DNA from: Blastococcus sp. TF02A-26
GTDB taxonomy: Bacteria > Actinomycetota > Actinomycetes > Mycobacteriales > Geodermatophilaceae
DNA: 64,000 nucleotides
Assembly (NCBI RefSeq): GCF_003319125.1
Contig: NZ_QOHG01000022.1
Coordinates: 1 to 64,000, forward strand
Direction: 5' to 3'
The notes under the pieces are model-generated. The model saw only the letters and a program-made list of their open reading frames with translations, was not told the origin of the DNA and did not search any database. Shown in pieces: positions 32,163-41,075 of this stretch. Both the position numbers and the translations under genes were made by a program. Numbering within the stretch: the stretch's first letter is position 1; each line of letters starts with the position of its first letter.

Positions 32163-33233
32163 ATGCCATCTTTACCATCATTGCGGGTTGCCGTCTGGGG
32201 GACGGGTGGAGTCGGGCGCAACGCCGTCCAGAGCATCGCGCGGCGCCCCGACCTGGACCTGGTCGGCGTCTGGGTGCACTCGCCGGACAAGGTCGGTCAG
32301 GACGTCGGCACCCTCACCGGCGGCGAGCCCCTGGGGCTGGCGGCGAGCGGGGACGCCGACGAGCTGCTGGCCCGGGACCTCGACTGCGTCGTCTACGCGG
32401 CGAGCGACGGCGGGCTGCGGGCCTTCGCCGTCGACGACTACGTCCGCCTCCTCGAGGCCGGCGTCGACGTGGTCACGGTGACCACGCCGGCGCTCATCCA
32501 CCCGCCGGCGTACGACCCGGTGGCCCGCGCCCGGCTCGAGGACGCGGCCCGCCGCGGCGGCGCCACCCTCTACGCCTCCGGCATCGAGCCCGGATTCGCC
32601 GGTGACCACCTGGTGGCCCTGCTGCTCACCCTGTCGCGGCGCGTGGTCTCCGTGCGCGCGCAGGAGATCTTCAGCTACGCGAACTACCCGGTCGCGACGA
32701 CGATGTTCGACGTCTTCGGCTTCGGCCGGCCGCTGGAGCACACGCCGGTGATGGCGATGCCGGGCGTGCAGCAGGGCACCTGGGGGCCGGTGGTCCACAT
32801 GGTCGCGGCGGCGCTCGGGGTGGAGCTGGACGAGGTCCGGGAGACCTACGAGCGGGAGCTCACCGACCGGCGGCTGGAGGTCGCGTGCGGAGTGATCGAG
32901 CCGGGCACCGTCGGCGCCGTCCGCTTCGAGACCATCGGCGTCGTCGGCGGGCGGGACGCGATCGTCCTCGAGCACGTCAACCGGATGGCACCGGACGTCG
33001 CGCCGCACTGGCCGACCGCCCCGCAGGACGGGACCTACCGGATCGTGGTCGACGGCGAGCCGTCGATGCGCTGCGACCTGGTGCTGGGATCGAGCCCGGA
33101 GACGTCGAGCCCCGACGGGATGCTCGCCACGACCATGCGGGTGGTGAACGCGATCCCCGCCGTCTGCGCCGCCCCGCCCGGGCTGGTGACGGCGCTCGAC
33201 CTGCCCCTCACCCTGCCCCGCGGAGCCCTCTGA
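32163..33233 (+). CDS. NAD(P)H-dependent amine dehydrogenase family protein (DapB-like N-terminus)
   Basis: The 356-residue oxidoreductase has an N-terminal Rossmann domain (RVAVWGTGGVGRNAVQSIARRPDLDLVGVWVHSPDKVG) like dihydrodipicolinate reductase. The central domain contains TLYASGIEPGFAGDHLVALLLTLSRRV. This is the family around 2,4-diaminopentanoate dehydrogenase, but substrates in actinobacteria are mostly unknown. TAACGT at 32151-32156 lies 6 nt before the ATG, as for a leaderless transcript. The first codons are unusually AT-rich, consistent with such a start. Confidence 0.85.
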   Translation: MPSLPSLRVAVWGTGGVGRNAVQSIARRPDLDLVGVWVHSPDKVGQDVGTLTGGEPLGLAASGDADELLARDLDCVVYAASDGGLRAFAVDDYVRLLEAGVDVVTVTTPALIHPPAYDPVARARLEDAARRGGATLYASGIEPGFAGDHLVALLLTLSRRVVSVRAQEIFSYANYPVATTMFDVFGFGRPLEHTPVMAMPGVQQGTWGPVVHMVAAALGVELDEVRETYERELTDRRLEVACGVIEPGTVGAVRFETIGVVGGRDAIVLEHVNRMAPDVAPHWPTAPQDGTYRIVVDGEPSMRCDLVLGSSPETSSPDGMLATTMRVVNAIPAVCAAPPGLVTALDLPLTLPRGAL

Positions 33234-33251
33234 CCGCGGACGGCAGAGGGA

Positions 33252-33267
33252 CTTTCGCGCGCGAAAG
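33252..33267. terminator. Palindrome between convergent genes
   Basis: The perfect 16-bp palindrome CTTTCGCGCGCGAAAG occupies most of the 36-bp gap between the stops of the amine dehydrogenase-family gene (33233) and the DUF429 gene (33270). It could be a small two-way terminator or a protein-binding site. Confidence 0.4.
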
Positions 33268-33269
33268 GC

Positions 33270-33944
33270 TCACCAGGAGATGCGCATCGGGCGGCCGCGG
33301 GCGTCGCGGGTGTTGTCGCCGACCGACTCCGCCGTCCCCTCCGCGATGCGGCGGGCCGACCACGCCGCCGCACAGGCATCGAGCGCGTCGACCGTCGGCA
33401 GGCCCGCCGGTGCCTCGGCGAGGGCGTCGAGCACGTCCATCACCGCGGTCAGGGCCCGCAGCCGCTGGGCGTGCCCGCGGGCGGTGCTCTTGGGGTCGAG
33501 CACCCGCTCGTCCAGGGTGCGGAAGGCGAGCTCGGGGAAGACCTCGTGAACCCGCGGGTCGGGCGGGTCGCCCAGGGCGTCGTCCAGGGACCGGATCGAC
33601 CGCACGAGATGGAAGGACTGCGCCGACAGCGACCGGCCGCCCGTCGCCGCGACCGACAGCCGCCGCGCGTCGGCGTAGTCGTCGGTGGCCAGCACGGCCC
33701 GGACCGGCGCCGGGAAGACGGAGCCCACCCCGCCCCGGCCCCGGAGCGCGGCACGGGCCGCCACGTCGCAGGCGCGCACGCCGTCGTCCGACAGCCCGAT
33801 CGGCATGTCGATGCCGACGACGTCGACGCCCGCCACGGCGAGGACGGCGGGCACGTCGTCGAGCACCAGCAACCGCACCGACCGGCCCTCCAGCAGGGCG
33901 CCGGCCCAGCGCCCGCGCCACCCGTCGACCCCCAGGACCGCCAC
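33270..33944 (-). CDS. DUF429 domain-containing protein
   Basis: The 224-residue protein is RNase H-like in its predicted fold: AVLGVDGWRGRWAGALLEG at the start, and VVGIDMPIGLSDDGVRACDVAARAAL with the acidic pair typical of DUF429. It also has VFPAPVRAVL and VHEVFPELAFRTL. Acidic residues at these places suggest a metal-dependent nuclease, not shown experimentally as far as I know. It is divergent from rpiB with only 26 bp between start codons. CAGGCT on the minus strand lies 6 nt before the GTG. Confidence 0.88.
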   Translation of the reverse strand: MAVLGVDGWRGRWAGALLEGRSVRLLVLDDVPAVLAVAGVDVVGIDMPIGLSDDGVRACDVAARAALRGRGGVGSVFPAPVRAVLATDDYADARRLSVAATGGRSLSAQSFHLVRSIRSLDDALGDPPDPRVHEVFPELAFRTLDERVLDPKSTARGHAQRLRALTAVMDVLDALAEAPAGLPTVDALDACAAAWSARRIAEGTAESVGDNTRDARGRPMRISW

Positions 33945-33970
33945 CCGGCGAGCCTGACAGACTCGGCGCC

Positions 33971-34468
33971 ATGCGCGTCTTCGTCGGCACCGACCATGCG
34001 GGCCTGGAGTTCAAGGAGCACCTCAAGGCCGCCCTCACCGAAGCCGGTCACGAGCCGGTCGACTGCGGCGCGTTCGAGTACGACGCCCAGGACGACTACC
34101 CGCCCTTCTGCTTCGAGGTGGGCGAGCGGGTGGTCGTCGAGCCCGGCAGCCTGGGCGTCGTCATCGGCGGCTCCGGCAACGGCGAGCAGATCGCGGCGAA
34201 CAAGGTCCCCGGCGTCCGGGCCGCCCTGGTGTGGAACACCGCGACCGCGGAACTCGCCCGCCAGCACAACGACGCCAACGTGGTGTCGATCGGCGCCCGG
34301 CAGCACTGCGTCGAGGAGGCCACCGAGCTGGTGCTGCACTTCCTCGCCACCCCGTTCAGCGAGGACGAGCGGCACGTCCGCCGGATCGGCCTGATCGCCG
34401 ACTACGAGCGCGACCGGCACCGCCCGGCCGGCGGTCTGCCCACCCACTCGGAGTTCGAGGCGGGATGA
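33971..34468 (+). CDS. rpiB: Ribose-5-phosphate isomerase B-type protein
   Basis: The 165-residue RpiB/LacAB family enzyme would interconvert ribose 5-phosphate and ribulose 5-phosphate in the pentose phosphate pathway. Conserved parts are VFVGTDHAGLEFKEHLKAAL (phosphate and ring-opening His), the SLGVVIGGSGNGEQIAANKVPGVRAAL loop, and RQHNDANVVSIGAR. The catalytic Cys of the common C-G-T/S-G-x-G motif is replaced (GGSGNGE), as in mycobacterial-type RpiB that uses Glu instead. CAGACT lies 7 nt before the ATG. The stop overlaps the next start. Confidence 0.92.
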   Translation: MRVFVGTDHAGLEFKEHLKAALTEAGHEPVDCGAFEYDAQDDYPPFCFEVGERVVVEPGSLGVVIGGSGNGEQIAANKVPGVRAALVWNTATAELARQHNDANVVSIGARQHCVEEATELVLHFLATPFSEDERHVRRIGLIADYERDRHRPAGGLPTHSEFEAG

Positions 34469-35055
34469 CCGGCGCGGAGCTGCGCCGGGCCGCCGCGGCC
34501 GCTCGTGAGCTGCTCGTGTCGGTGGGCGACGGCTCGGCCCGCGTGCCGGCCATGGACGACGACGTCGCCGGGGTCACGGCGCACGTCACCGGCTGCCTGA
34601 TCTGGTACGCCCAGGACCTCGCCGCGGGGCCCGAGGGAGCCGACGGGTTCACCCTCGGCCGCCGCCCTGAGGCAGGACTGCCCGAGCTGGTCCGCCAGCA
34701 GGGCGCCGCGGCCGAGGTGCTGGCCCGCACGGTCGAGGGTGCGGCGCCGACCGACCGCGGCCGGCACGACTGGGGCCGCCCCGACGCCTCCGGCTTCGCG
34801 GCCATGGGCGGCGCCGAGCTGCTGCTGCACACCGGCGACGTCGCCGGCGCACTCGGCCTGCCGTGGCGGCCGCCGGACGACGTCGCCGACGCCGTCCTGG
34901 TGCGGCTCTTCCCCTGGGCACCGCGCGACGCCGACCCGGTCGCGGCGCTGCTGTGGGCGACCGGCCGCGGCGAGCTGCCCGGGCACGAGCCGGTCACCTC
35001 CTGGCGCTGGCACTGCTCCCCGCTGGAGGAGTGGGACGGCCGGAGACCGGTCTAG
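34465..35055 (+). CDS. Maleylpyruvate isomerase N-terminal domain protein (DinB-like fold)
   Basis: The 196-residue four-helix protein resembles the mycothiol-dependent maleylpyruvate isomerase/TIGR03083-type family. It has VPAMDDDVAGVTAHVTGCLIWYAQDLAAG at the first ligand helix and AAMGGAELLLHTGDVAGALGLPW at the second. The His in AHV and HTGD are candidate metal ligands. The enzyme reaction is not known. It is coupled to rpiB by ATGA. Its stop overlaps that of the convergent acetyltransferase by 4 bp, so no separate terminator fits between. Confidence 0.78.
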   Translation: MTGAELRRAAAAARELLVSVGDGSARVPAMDDDVAGVTAHVTGCLIWYAQDLAAGPEGADGFTLGRRPEAGLPELVRQQGAAAEVLARTVEGAAPTDRGRHDWGRPDASGFAAMGGAELLLHTGDVAGALGLPWRPPDDVADAVLVRLFPWAPRDADPVAALLWATGRGELPGHEPVTSWRWHCSPLEEWDGRRPV

Positions 35056-36308
35056 AAGTCGTCGGGGCACCAGGGGGTCACCGGCCAGGAGAACGCGGTG
35101 GCCGCGAGCGTCACCGCGCCGGGGCTCACCTCGGTCACCCGTCCGGCCGCCTGCAGCGAGGCCAGCGAGACTCCGCCGAGGTAGGCCGCCGACAGCTCCT
35201 CGATGCCGAGCACGATGTCGGGATCGGCGTCGGTCGGTGCGCAGAAGCCGCCGGCCGGGTGCGCGGTGAGCGCCCACCGCCCGTCGTTCCACGGGCAGAA
35301 CCGGTCGCGCACCTGGAAGACCAGGTTGATCGGCGTGGGGTAGCGGCGGGCGGCGAGCGCCCGGCCGACGTCGACCAGCCGGACCCAGAGCGCGTCGACC
35401 GGCCGGACCTGCAGCGCCCGCGGGTCGGTGACCAGGTGCAGGAGCGGCTCGTCGACCGACGCCGTCCGGTAGGACACCCTCCGCATCAGGTCCACCGACA
35501 GCAGGTACCGCCACAGGGCGGCGTAGGCCGGAGTGCCCAGGGCCCGCACCTCCTCGACGGCCACGGTGCCGTCCGGGGTCCCGGTCTCGTCGTCCCAGGC
35601 GGCGGTCACCCGGAAGGCGGCGTAGCCGGTCACCGTGCCGTCGGGCTCGGTGTGCAGCACGTACCGGCGGGCCCCGGCGCCGCGGCGGAGGTCGGGCCGG
35701 TCCTCCAGCAGCCGGTCCCACCACGGCGCGGTCCGCGTCATGTTCCCGGGCACGAAGCGGCGGACCCGCTCGTGCAGCGACGTCGCGGCGGCCCGGTACT
35801 GCTCGACGGAGGCCGGTGCCACGACCCCGGCGCCGAGGTCCACGTCCGGGCGGAGGACGACGTCGCGGATGCGCCCCGACAGACCACCCCGCTGGGCGGC
35901 CGGCGCGTAGCCGAACCGCCCGTAGATGGGTCCCTCCGACGCCCACAGCGCCGCGACCGGTTCCCGCTCCTGCTCGTGCAGCTCGGTCAGCTGGCGGCGC
36001 ATCATCGCCGTCAGCACGCCCCGGCGACGGTGGGTGGGGGAGACGGTCACCCAGGTGACCCCGGCGCAGGGGACGACGGCGCCGGGGACGGTCAGCTCGC
36101 GGGTGTAGATGCCGGCGGTGGCCGCGACCCGGTCGCCGTCCCAGAGGCTCAGCGAGCGGTCGAGCTCGGCCACGCCGGGCGGCTCGGGCGTCAGCGACGG
36201 GCCCGCGTCGCTGCCGAAGGCCTCGTACATGGCGCGGCTGAACGCCGGCCACTCCTCGGCGGTGACGGGGCGCAGCCGGGAGGAGAGGGCGTCGGGGGAG
36301 TCGTCCAC
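35052..36308 (-). CDS. Eis-like GNAT N-acetyltransferase
   Basis: At 418 residues it matches Eis, which acetylates amines of aminoglycosides or peptides. It has two tandem GNAT units and a C-terminal sterol-carrier-like domain. The acetyl-CoA motif is VSPTHRRRGVLTAMMRRQL, and the second GNAT unit includes VEEVRALGTPAYAALWRYLLSVD. It ends in a free C-terminal Phe (WCPDDF), the carboxylate that acts as general base in Eis enzymes. GTG at 36308. Whether it confers aminoglycoside resistance depends on expression and is unknown. Confidence 0.93.
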   Translation of the reverse strand: MDDSPDALSSRLRPVTAEEWPAFSRAMYEAFGSDAGPSLTPEPPGVAELDRSLSLWDGDRVAATAGIYTRELTVPGAVVPCAGVTWVTVSPTHRRRGVLTAMMRRQLTELHEQEREPVAALWASEGPIYGRFGYAPAAQRGGLSGRIRDVVLRPDVDLGAGVVAPASVEQYRAAATSLHERVRRFVPGNMTRTAPWWDRLLEDRPDLRRGAGARRYVLHTEPDGTVTGYAAFRVTAAWDDETGTPDGTVAVEEVRALGTPAYAALWRYLLSVDLMRRVSYRTASVDEPLLHLVTDPRALQVRPVDALWVRLVDVGRALAARRYPTPINLVFQVRDRFCPWNDGRWALTAHPAGGFCAPTDADPDIVLGIEELSAAYLGGVSLASLQAAGRVTEVSPGAVTLAATAFSWPVTPWCPDDF

Positions 36309-36390
36309 GATCCGTGTCTACCGGCAGCCGGTGACGGTCCGCCAACCACGTCACCGCCGTTCCGGCCCCCGCGGTGCCAGGATGCCGCCC

Positions 36391-36810
36391 ATGGATCCGG
36401 CGCAGCGACCGATCGGCTGGTGGGTCAAGCACCTCGACGCCCTCCTCGAGGACGTCGTCGACGGCGCCGTCGCCGCGGACGGCCTGACCCGGCGGCACTG
36501 GCAGGTGCTGCACACGCTGGCCGAGGCGCCGGCCGACGAGGCCGCGCTCGCGCGGGCGCTGGCGGACTTCGACGGCCACCTCCCGGCGATCGCCGCCGAC
36601 CTCTTCGGCCGTGGGTGGGTCGACCGGGCCACCGGATCGCTGGCGCTGACGGCCGAGGGGCGGACGGCGCACCAGCGGCTGGAGCGGGCGATCGGCCGGG
36701 TGCGCCGCCACGTGGCCGACGGCCTCTCGCGGCAGGAGTACGAGCGCACGATCCTGGTGCTCAGCCGGATGGCGCAGAACATCGAGCGCGCCCTCGGTCG
36801 GGAGGGCTGA
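36391..36810 (+). CDS. MarR-like winged-helix transcriptional regulator
   Basis: The 139-residue protein has the MarR topology: an N-terminal dimer helix (WWVKHLDALLEDVVDGAVAADG), a recognition region (LTRRHWQVLHTLAEAPADEAALARAL), a wing (DRATGSLALTAEGRTAHQRLE) and a C-terminal dimer helix. CAGGAT lies exactly 7 nt before the ATG at 36391, supporting this start over the ATG at 36382 and suggesting a leaderless mRNA. The likely target is itself or the damaged MmcQ gene that begins right after its stop. Confidence 0.82.
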   Translation: MDPAQRPIGWWVKHLDALLEDVVDGAVAADGLTRRHWQVLHTLAEAPADEAALARALADFDGHLPAIAADLFGRGWVDRATGSLALTAEGRTAHQRLERAIGRVRRHVADGLSRQEYERTILVLSRMAQNIERALGREG

Positions 36811-37091
36811 GTGCCGGCCACCGCCGCGGACGTCCGCGCGACCGCCCTCGCGCTGCCCGAGGCCAGCGAGCGCCGGCCTGGGACATGGCCTGCCTGCGGG
36901 TGCGGGACAAGATCTTCGCGTCGATGCCGCCGGACGAGAGCTGGGTGGCGATCCGGCTGGCCGAGGGGGAGAACCGGTCACTGGCCGGCGAGCGGCCCGA
37001 CGTCTTCTCCGTGCCGGACCACTACCGGAACTCGACGATGGTCGTCGTCGACCTCGCGGCGGTGGACGCACAGGTCGCCGGCCCGTCCTGA
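36811..37091 (+). pseudogene. Frameshifted MmcQ/YjbR family gene
   Basis: The reading frame starts at GTG 36811 with PATAADVRATALALPEASER, the normal MmcQ/YjbR opening. At about 36871-36878 one base is missing. The family match then continues in another frame as PAWDMACLRVRDKIFASMPPDESWVAIRL...RPDVFSVPDHYRNSTMVVVDLAAVD and stops at 37091. Restoring one base in the CGCCGGCC stretch gives an uninterrupted protein of normal length. It may be a real recent pseudogene or a sequencing error in a GC-rich run. An intact relative lies at 42132-42557. Confidence 0.8.
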
Positions 37092-37118
37092 CCCGGCCGG
37101 CGGCAGGCGGGTCCCGGG

Positions 37119-37160
37119 ACGCTCGGGCTCTGCCCCGCATGTGGGGCAGAGCCCGAGCGT
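37119..37160. repeat. Perfect 18-bp inverted repeat, copy 2 of a dispersed hairpin family
   Basis: Arms at 37119-37136 (ACGCTCGGGCTCTGCCCC) and 37143-37160 pair perfectly around GCATGT. The inner arm CTCTGCCCC and the ATGT of the loop are the same as in the hairpin at 8122-8167, while outer bases differ in a compensatory way. It lies between the MmcQ pseudogene and the stop of the convergent response-regulator gene, so it can serve as terminator for both. Confidence 0.75.
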
Positions 37161-37193
37161 GCGGAGAGGTACCCCTGGGCCGTGGCCCGCCGG

Positions 37194-37838
37194 TCAGCCC
37201 CGGAGGTAGGCCAGGGTCGCCATGACGCGGCTGTTGCGGTCCTCGTCCGGCGAGAGGTCGAGCTTCGCGAAGATCCGCTGGGTGTGCTTCTCCACCGCGC
37301 CCGGCGTGACGACGAGCAGCCGGGCGATGGCGGTGTTCGAGTGGCCCTCGGCGATCAGCCCGAGCACCTCCCGCTCCCGCGGGGTCAACCGGCGCACCGG
37401 GTCGTCGGCCCGCTTGCGGGCGAACAGCTGGGCGACCACCTGCGGGTCCAGCACCGTGCCACCGGCGACGACGTCGGACAGCGCGGCCATCAGCTGGTCG
37501 AGGTCGGCCACCCGGTCCTTGAGGAGGTAGCCGACCCCGCCCCGGCCGTCGGCGAGCAGCTCGTCGGCGTAGGCCACCTCGACGTACTGGGAGAGCACCA
37601 GGACCGCCGTCCCCAGGGCCGTCGTCCGTGCCTCGACCGCCGCGCGCAGCCCCTCGTCGGTGTGGGTCGGCGGCATCCGGACGTCGACCACGGCGACGTC
37701 CGGACGCAACTCGGCCACGGCGCGGACCAGCGAGGGACCGTCCCCGACGGCCGCGACCACCTCGGTCCCGGCCTCCTCCAGGAGGCGCACGAGACCCTCC
37801 CGGAGGAGCACCGAGTCCTCGGCCAGCACGACGCGCAT
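37194..37838 (-). CDS. NarL/LuxR-type response regulator
   Basis: The 214-residue regulator has a receiver domain with acidic pocket VVLAEDS, phospho-acceptor Asp in VAVVDVRMPP, a Ser/Thr position in VLSQ and Lys in YLLKDRV. The LuxR HTH follows: RRLTPREREVLGLIAEGHSNTAIARLLVVTPGAVEKHTQRIFAKLDL. Its start is fused to the stop of the upstream kinase gene (TGATG), so the pair is made together. The regulon is unknown. Confidence 0.93.
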   Translation of the reverse strand: MRVVLAEDSVLLREGLVRLLEEAGTEVVAAVGDGPSLVRAVAELRPDVAVVDVRMPPTHTDEGLRAAVEARTTALGTAVLVLSQYVEVAYADELLADGRGGVGYLLKDRVADLDQLMAALSDVVAGGTVLDPQVVAQLFARKRADDPVRRLTPREREVLGLIAEGHSNTAIARLLVVTPGAVEKHTQRIFAKLDLSPDEDRNSRVMATLAYLRG

Positions 37839-39130
37839 CACGCCCCGGGCACCTCCGCGGTCAGGCGGGTCGGGCCGCCGCGCGGGCTGTCCACGCCGAA
37901 GGTGCCGTCGGTGGCCCGCACCCGGTCGGCCAGCCCGGCCAGGCCGTGTCCGGGCGCGGCGACGGCCCCACCGCTGCCGTCGTCCTCCACGACGACGCGG
38001 AGGACGCCGTCGGTCAGGGCGACGTCGACCCGGCAGACCGAGGCGTCGCTGTGCTTGGCCACGTTCGCCAGCGCCTCGCTGACCACGAAGTACGCGGTGT
38101 TCTCGACCGCCGGCGCGAGCCGCTGCTCGGGCAGGTCGACGGCGAGCTCGACGGGCACGGGGGAGCGGGCGGCCAGCGCGGCGAGCGCGGCGGCCAGGCC
38201 GCGGTCGGCCAGCACCGGCGGCGCGATGCCGCGGGACAGCGCGCGCAGCTCCTCGAGCGCCTCGCGGGCCAGGCCGGCGGCCTCGCCGAGGGTGCTGCGG
38301 GCGGCCTGCGGGTCGCGGTCGAGCTGGCGCTGCGCACGGGCGAGGTCCATGCCCAGCCGCACGAGGTGCTGCTGCGGCCCGTCGTGGATGTCGCGCTCGA
38401 GCCGGCGGAGCGCCACTGCCTCGGCGGCGACGGCGGCGTCCCGACCCTGGGTGGCGCGGTCGATCTGCTCCTGGGCGGCCGCCCGGGAGGTGAGCAGCGC
38501 CCGGCCGACCTGTGCCTGCAGCACCGCGACCCCGCGGACGACGTAGGGGAGCAGGAGCGCGAACAGCAGTCCCAGCGCGGCGTAGAACACCAGTCGCAGG
38601 CCGTAGCCGTCGCCCAGGCCGAGCAGCTCGGGCAGGTCCTGGTCGTCCGGGCCGTCGGGCAGCGACCAGCCCCAGGCCGCCCAGGTCAGCCCGCCGAGCG
38701 CGAGTGACCAGAAGGCCACCGTGACGGAGAACGAGAGCACCGCGAACGGGAACCGGACGACGGCGTGCAGCGCGTCCAGCCAGCACTGCGGGTCGCGCAG
38801 CGGCGTGAGCAGCTGCCTCAACCGGCTCCCCTCGCGCCGCCGGTACGCCGGCCGCGGCACCTCGTGGCGGAGCACCGCCGGCAGCCACGCGCGCTCGGCC
38901 ATGGCGAACCCGCGGGCCGCCACGAGGGTGAGCGCCAGGACGGCGACACCGACCCAGACCACCAGCAGCCCGGCCCCGACGGAGAGCCCCGTGACGACGA
39001 CGACGAACGCCGCGATCGCCACCGGGAAGGAGGCGAGCGCGTAGCCGGTGTCGAGGCCGAGCTGGCGGACCAGGCCGCGGCGGTCGGGGGGAGCGGGGAC
39101 GGCGGGCAGTCGCAGGGTGTCGGTCATCAT
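37838..39130 (-). CDS. Sensor histidine kinase (HisKA_3 type)
   Basis: The 430-residue membrane kinase has four hydrophobic helices and a DUF/PspC-like sensor region in the first 240 residues. A coiled linker precedes the dimerisation motif RRLERDIHDGPQQHLVRLGMDLARAQ, with phospho-acceptor His in DIHDG. The ATPase domain has SEALANVAKHSDAS (N box) and GHGLAGLADRVRATDGTFGV (G box). ATG at 39130 or 39127. It signals to the regulator encoded next. The stimulus is unknown, though this class often senses envelope stress. Confidence 0.92.
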   Translation of the reverse strand: MMTDTLRLPAVPAPPDRRGLVRQLGLDTGYALASFPVAIAAFVVVVTGLSVGAGLLVVWVGVAVLALTLVAARGFAMAERAWLPAVLRHEVPRPAYRRREGSRLRQLLTPLRDPQCWLDALHAVVRFPFAVLSFSVTVAFWSLALGGLTWAAWGWSLPDGPDDQDLPELLGLGDGYGLRLVFYAALGLLFALLLPYVVRGVAVLQAQVGRALLTSRAAAQEQIDRATQGRDAAVAAEAVALRRLERDIHDGPQQHLVRLGMDLARAQRQLDRDPQAARSTLGEAAGLAREALEELRALSRGIAPPVLADRGLAAALAALAARSPVPVELAVDLPEQRLAPAVENTAYFVVSEALANVAKHSDASVCRVDVALTDGVLRVVVEDDGSGGAVAAPGHGLAGLADRVRATDGTFGVDSPRGGPTRLTAEVPGA

Positions 39131-39372
39131 GCCGTCGAGCCTGGTGTCGAGGGGCTCCGCGGCCGATCCCGCCACCTGGCCGATCCGGTGTCGGGCTGGC
39201 CCGACGGTCGGGGCGTGCGGGGCTGGGCGTCCATGTCGCCGGCGATGCTCCCGGCGGGGACGGCCGGTGTCCAGGACCGCGCGCCGCACCGCTGCCTCGT
39301 TAGGGTCGGTCCCGGCCCGGGCGGTCGGCAGCGGAGCCGGGCCGCCTCCGGACCGGGGGAGGGAGTTCGCCC

Positions 39373-41007
39373 GTGCGCACCACCGCGCTGGTCGCCGTCG
39401 CACTGCTGCTGGTGGCCGGCTGCTCGGCCGACGACGACCCGGGGGAGCCGGAGCGGCCGGACGAAGGGTCGGCGACCGTCGGCACCTCGGCGCCGGACGA
39501 GCAGCTGACCGTGGTCGGCGACACCTTCCCGTTCGCGGCGGCCGCCTCCACCAGCCGGGCGTTGTTCGACGAGGCGACCGTGGCGGTCGTGGCCCAGGAC
39601 GGCGACCGGGCCGGTGAGCTGCTGGGCGCCTCGGCCGCGGTGGGCCTGGGCGTCCCGCTGCTGCTCCAGCAGCCCGGGGCCGCCGGGTCCGCCCTCGGCG
39701 AGGAGCTCGACCGGCTGGGCACGGACACCGTGCTGGCCGTCGGGGAGGTCCCCGTCGAGGTCCCCGGCGTCGAGGTGGTCGCCGTCGCCGCCGACCCGGG
39801 CGCCGTGGAGGGCGCGACCGGGCTGGACCTCGGGGACGCGGAGGAGGTGGCCGAGGACGGCGCCGTCGCCGCCGTGGCCGCGCTCGACCCGGAGCGACCG
39901 GCGGCACTGGTGCCCGACGGCGGGCCGACCGGCGGGGGCGGCGGGGACGGCAGGCTCCCCGAGGTCGACCGCGCCGAGCCGCTGTCGGACACCCTCGTCG
40001 TCGCCACCGCCGGACCCGAGTCGGTGGCCGCGGTCGCGACCGCCCGCGCGGCCGGGGCGCGGGTGCAGGTCGTCGAGGACGCCGACCCGCGCGCCTCGAC
40101 CGACCTCGTGGAGCTGCTCGCCGAGGAGCAGCCGGCCGCGGTCGTGGCCGTCGGTGCCCCCCTGGGCCTCGAGGACGGCCTGGACTGGAAGCTCGCCTCC
40201 GCCGCGACCGGGGAGCAGCTGCCCGGCGGCGGCCAGCTGCTGTTCCCCGGCCGCATGATGGTCGCGCTCTACGGCTCGCCCGGCACAGGGGCGCTCGGCC
40301 TGCTGGGGGAGCAGGACCTGGACGGCGCGATCACCCGGGCGCGCGAGTACGCCGGTGCCTACGAGCCGCTCGTGGACGTCCCGGTCGTCCCGACGTTCGA
40401 GATCATCGCGACGGTCGCCTCGTCGTCGGCCGGCGCGGACGGCGACTACTCCAGCGAGGTCGACATCGAGGTGCTCCGGCCGTGGGTGGAGGCGGCGGGC
40501 GAGGCCGGCGTCTACGTCGTCCTGGACCTGCAGCCGGGCCGCACCGACTTCGTGACCCAGGCCGAGCGGTACCGGTCGCTGCTGGAGCTGCCGCACGTCG
40601 GGTTGGCGCTGGACCCGGAGTGGCGGCTGGGCCCGAACGAGGTGCACCTGACGCAGATCGGCTCGGTGGACGTCGAGGAGGTCAACCGGGTGGTGACCTG
40701 GCTGGCCGACCTCACGCGGGAGAACGCGCTGCCGCAGAAGCTGCTGGTGCTGCACCAGTTCCGGCTGGACATGCTCCCGGGCCGGGAGCGGCTGGACCTC
40801 TCCCGCGACGAGCTGGCGGTGCTGATCCACGCCGACGGCCAGGGCTCGCAGGGCGACAAGCAGGCGACGTGGCGGGCGCTGCGCGCCGCCAGCCCCCCGG
40901 TGTGGTGGGGGTGGAAGAACTTCATCGACGAGGACCTGCCGATGCTCACCCCCGAGCAGACGGTGGCCCAGGTCGACCCCGTTCCCCAGCTCGTCAGCTA
41001 CCAGTAG
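39373..41007 (+). CDS. Large lipoprotein with cell-wall-binding-like repeats and a C-terminal barrel domain
   Basis: The 544-residue secreted lipoprotein has a short signal and lipobox (VAGC near residue 17) and an Asp/Glu/Pro linker. A middle region follows with motifs like cell wall binding repeat 2 (STSRALFDEATVAVVAQDGDRAG...LGVPLLL, then ELDRLGTDTVLAVG). From about residue 290, VALYGSPGTGALG, YVVLDLQPGRTDF, VGLALDPEWRL and KLLVLHQFRLDML look like strands and catalytic loops of a glycosidase-type TIM barrel. The glycosidase role is inference. GTG at 39373 has GGGAGGG upstream. The 242-bp gap 39131-39372 shows nothing else. Confidence 0.72.
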   Translation: MRTTALVAVALLLVAGCSADDDPGEPERPDEGSATVGTSAPDEQLTVVGDTFPFAAAASTSRALFDEATVAVVAQDGDRAGELLGASAAVGLGVPLLLQQPGAAGSALGEELDRLGTDTVLAVGEVPVEVPGVEVVAVAADPGAVEGATGLDLGDAEEVAEDGAVAAVAALDPERPAALVPDGGPTGGGGGDGRLPEVDRAEPLSDTLVVATAGPESVAAVATARAAGARVQVVEDADPRASTDLVELLAEEQPAAVVAVGAPLGLEDGLDWKLASAATGEQLPGGGQLLFPGRMMVALYGSPGTGALGLLGEQDLDGAITRAREYAGAYEPLVDVPVVPTFEIIATVASSSAGADGDYSSEVDIEVLRPWVEAAGEAGVYVVLDLQPGRTDFVTQAERYRSLLELPHVGLALDPEWRLGPNEVHLTQIGSVDVEEVNRVVTWLADLTRENALPQKLLVLHQFRLDMLPGRERLDLSRDELAVLIHADGQGSQGDKQATWRALRAASPPVWWGWKNFIDEDLPMLTPEQTVAQVDPVPQLVSYQ

Positions 41008-41075
41008 GTCGGGGGACTCCCGTTCTGTCGGTCTCCTGTGGTGAGCTGGCTCTCCCCGCACCCCCAGGAGGAGCC

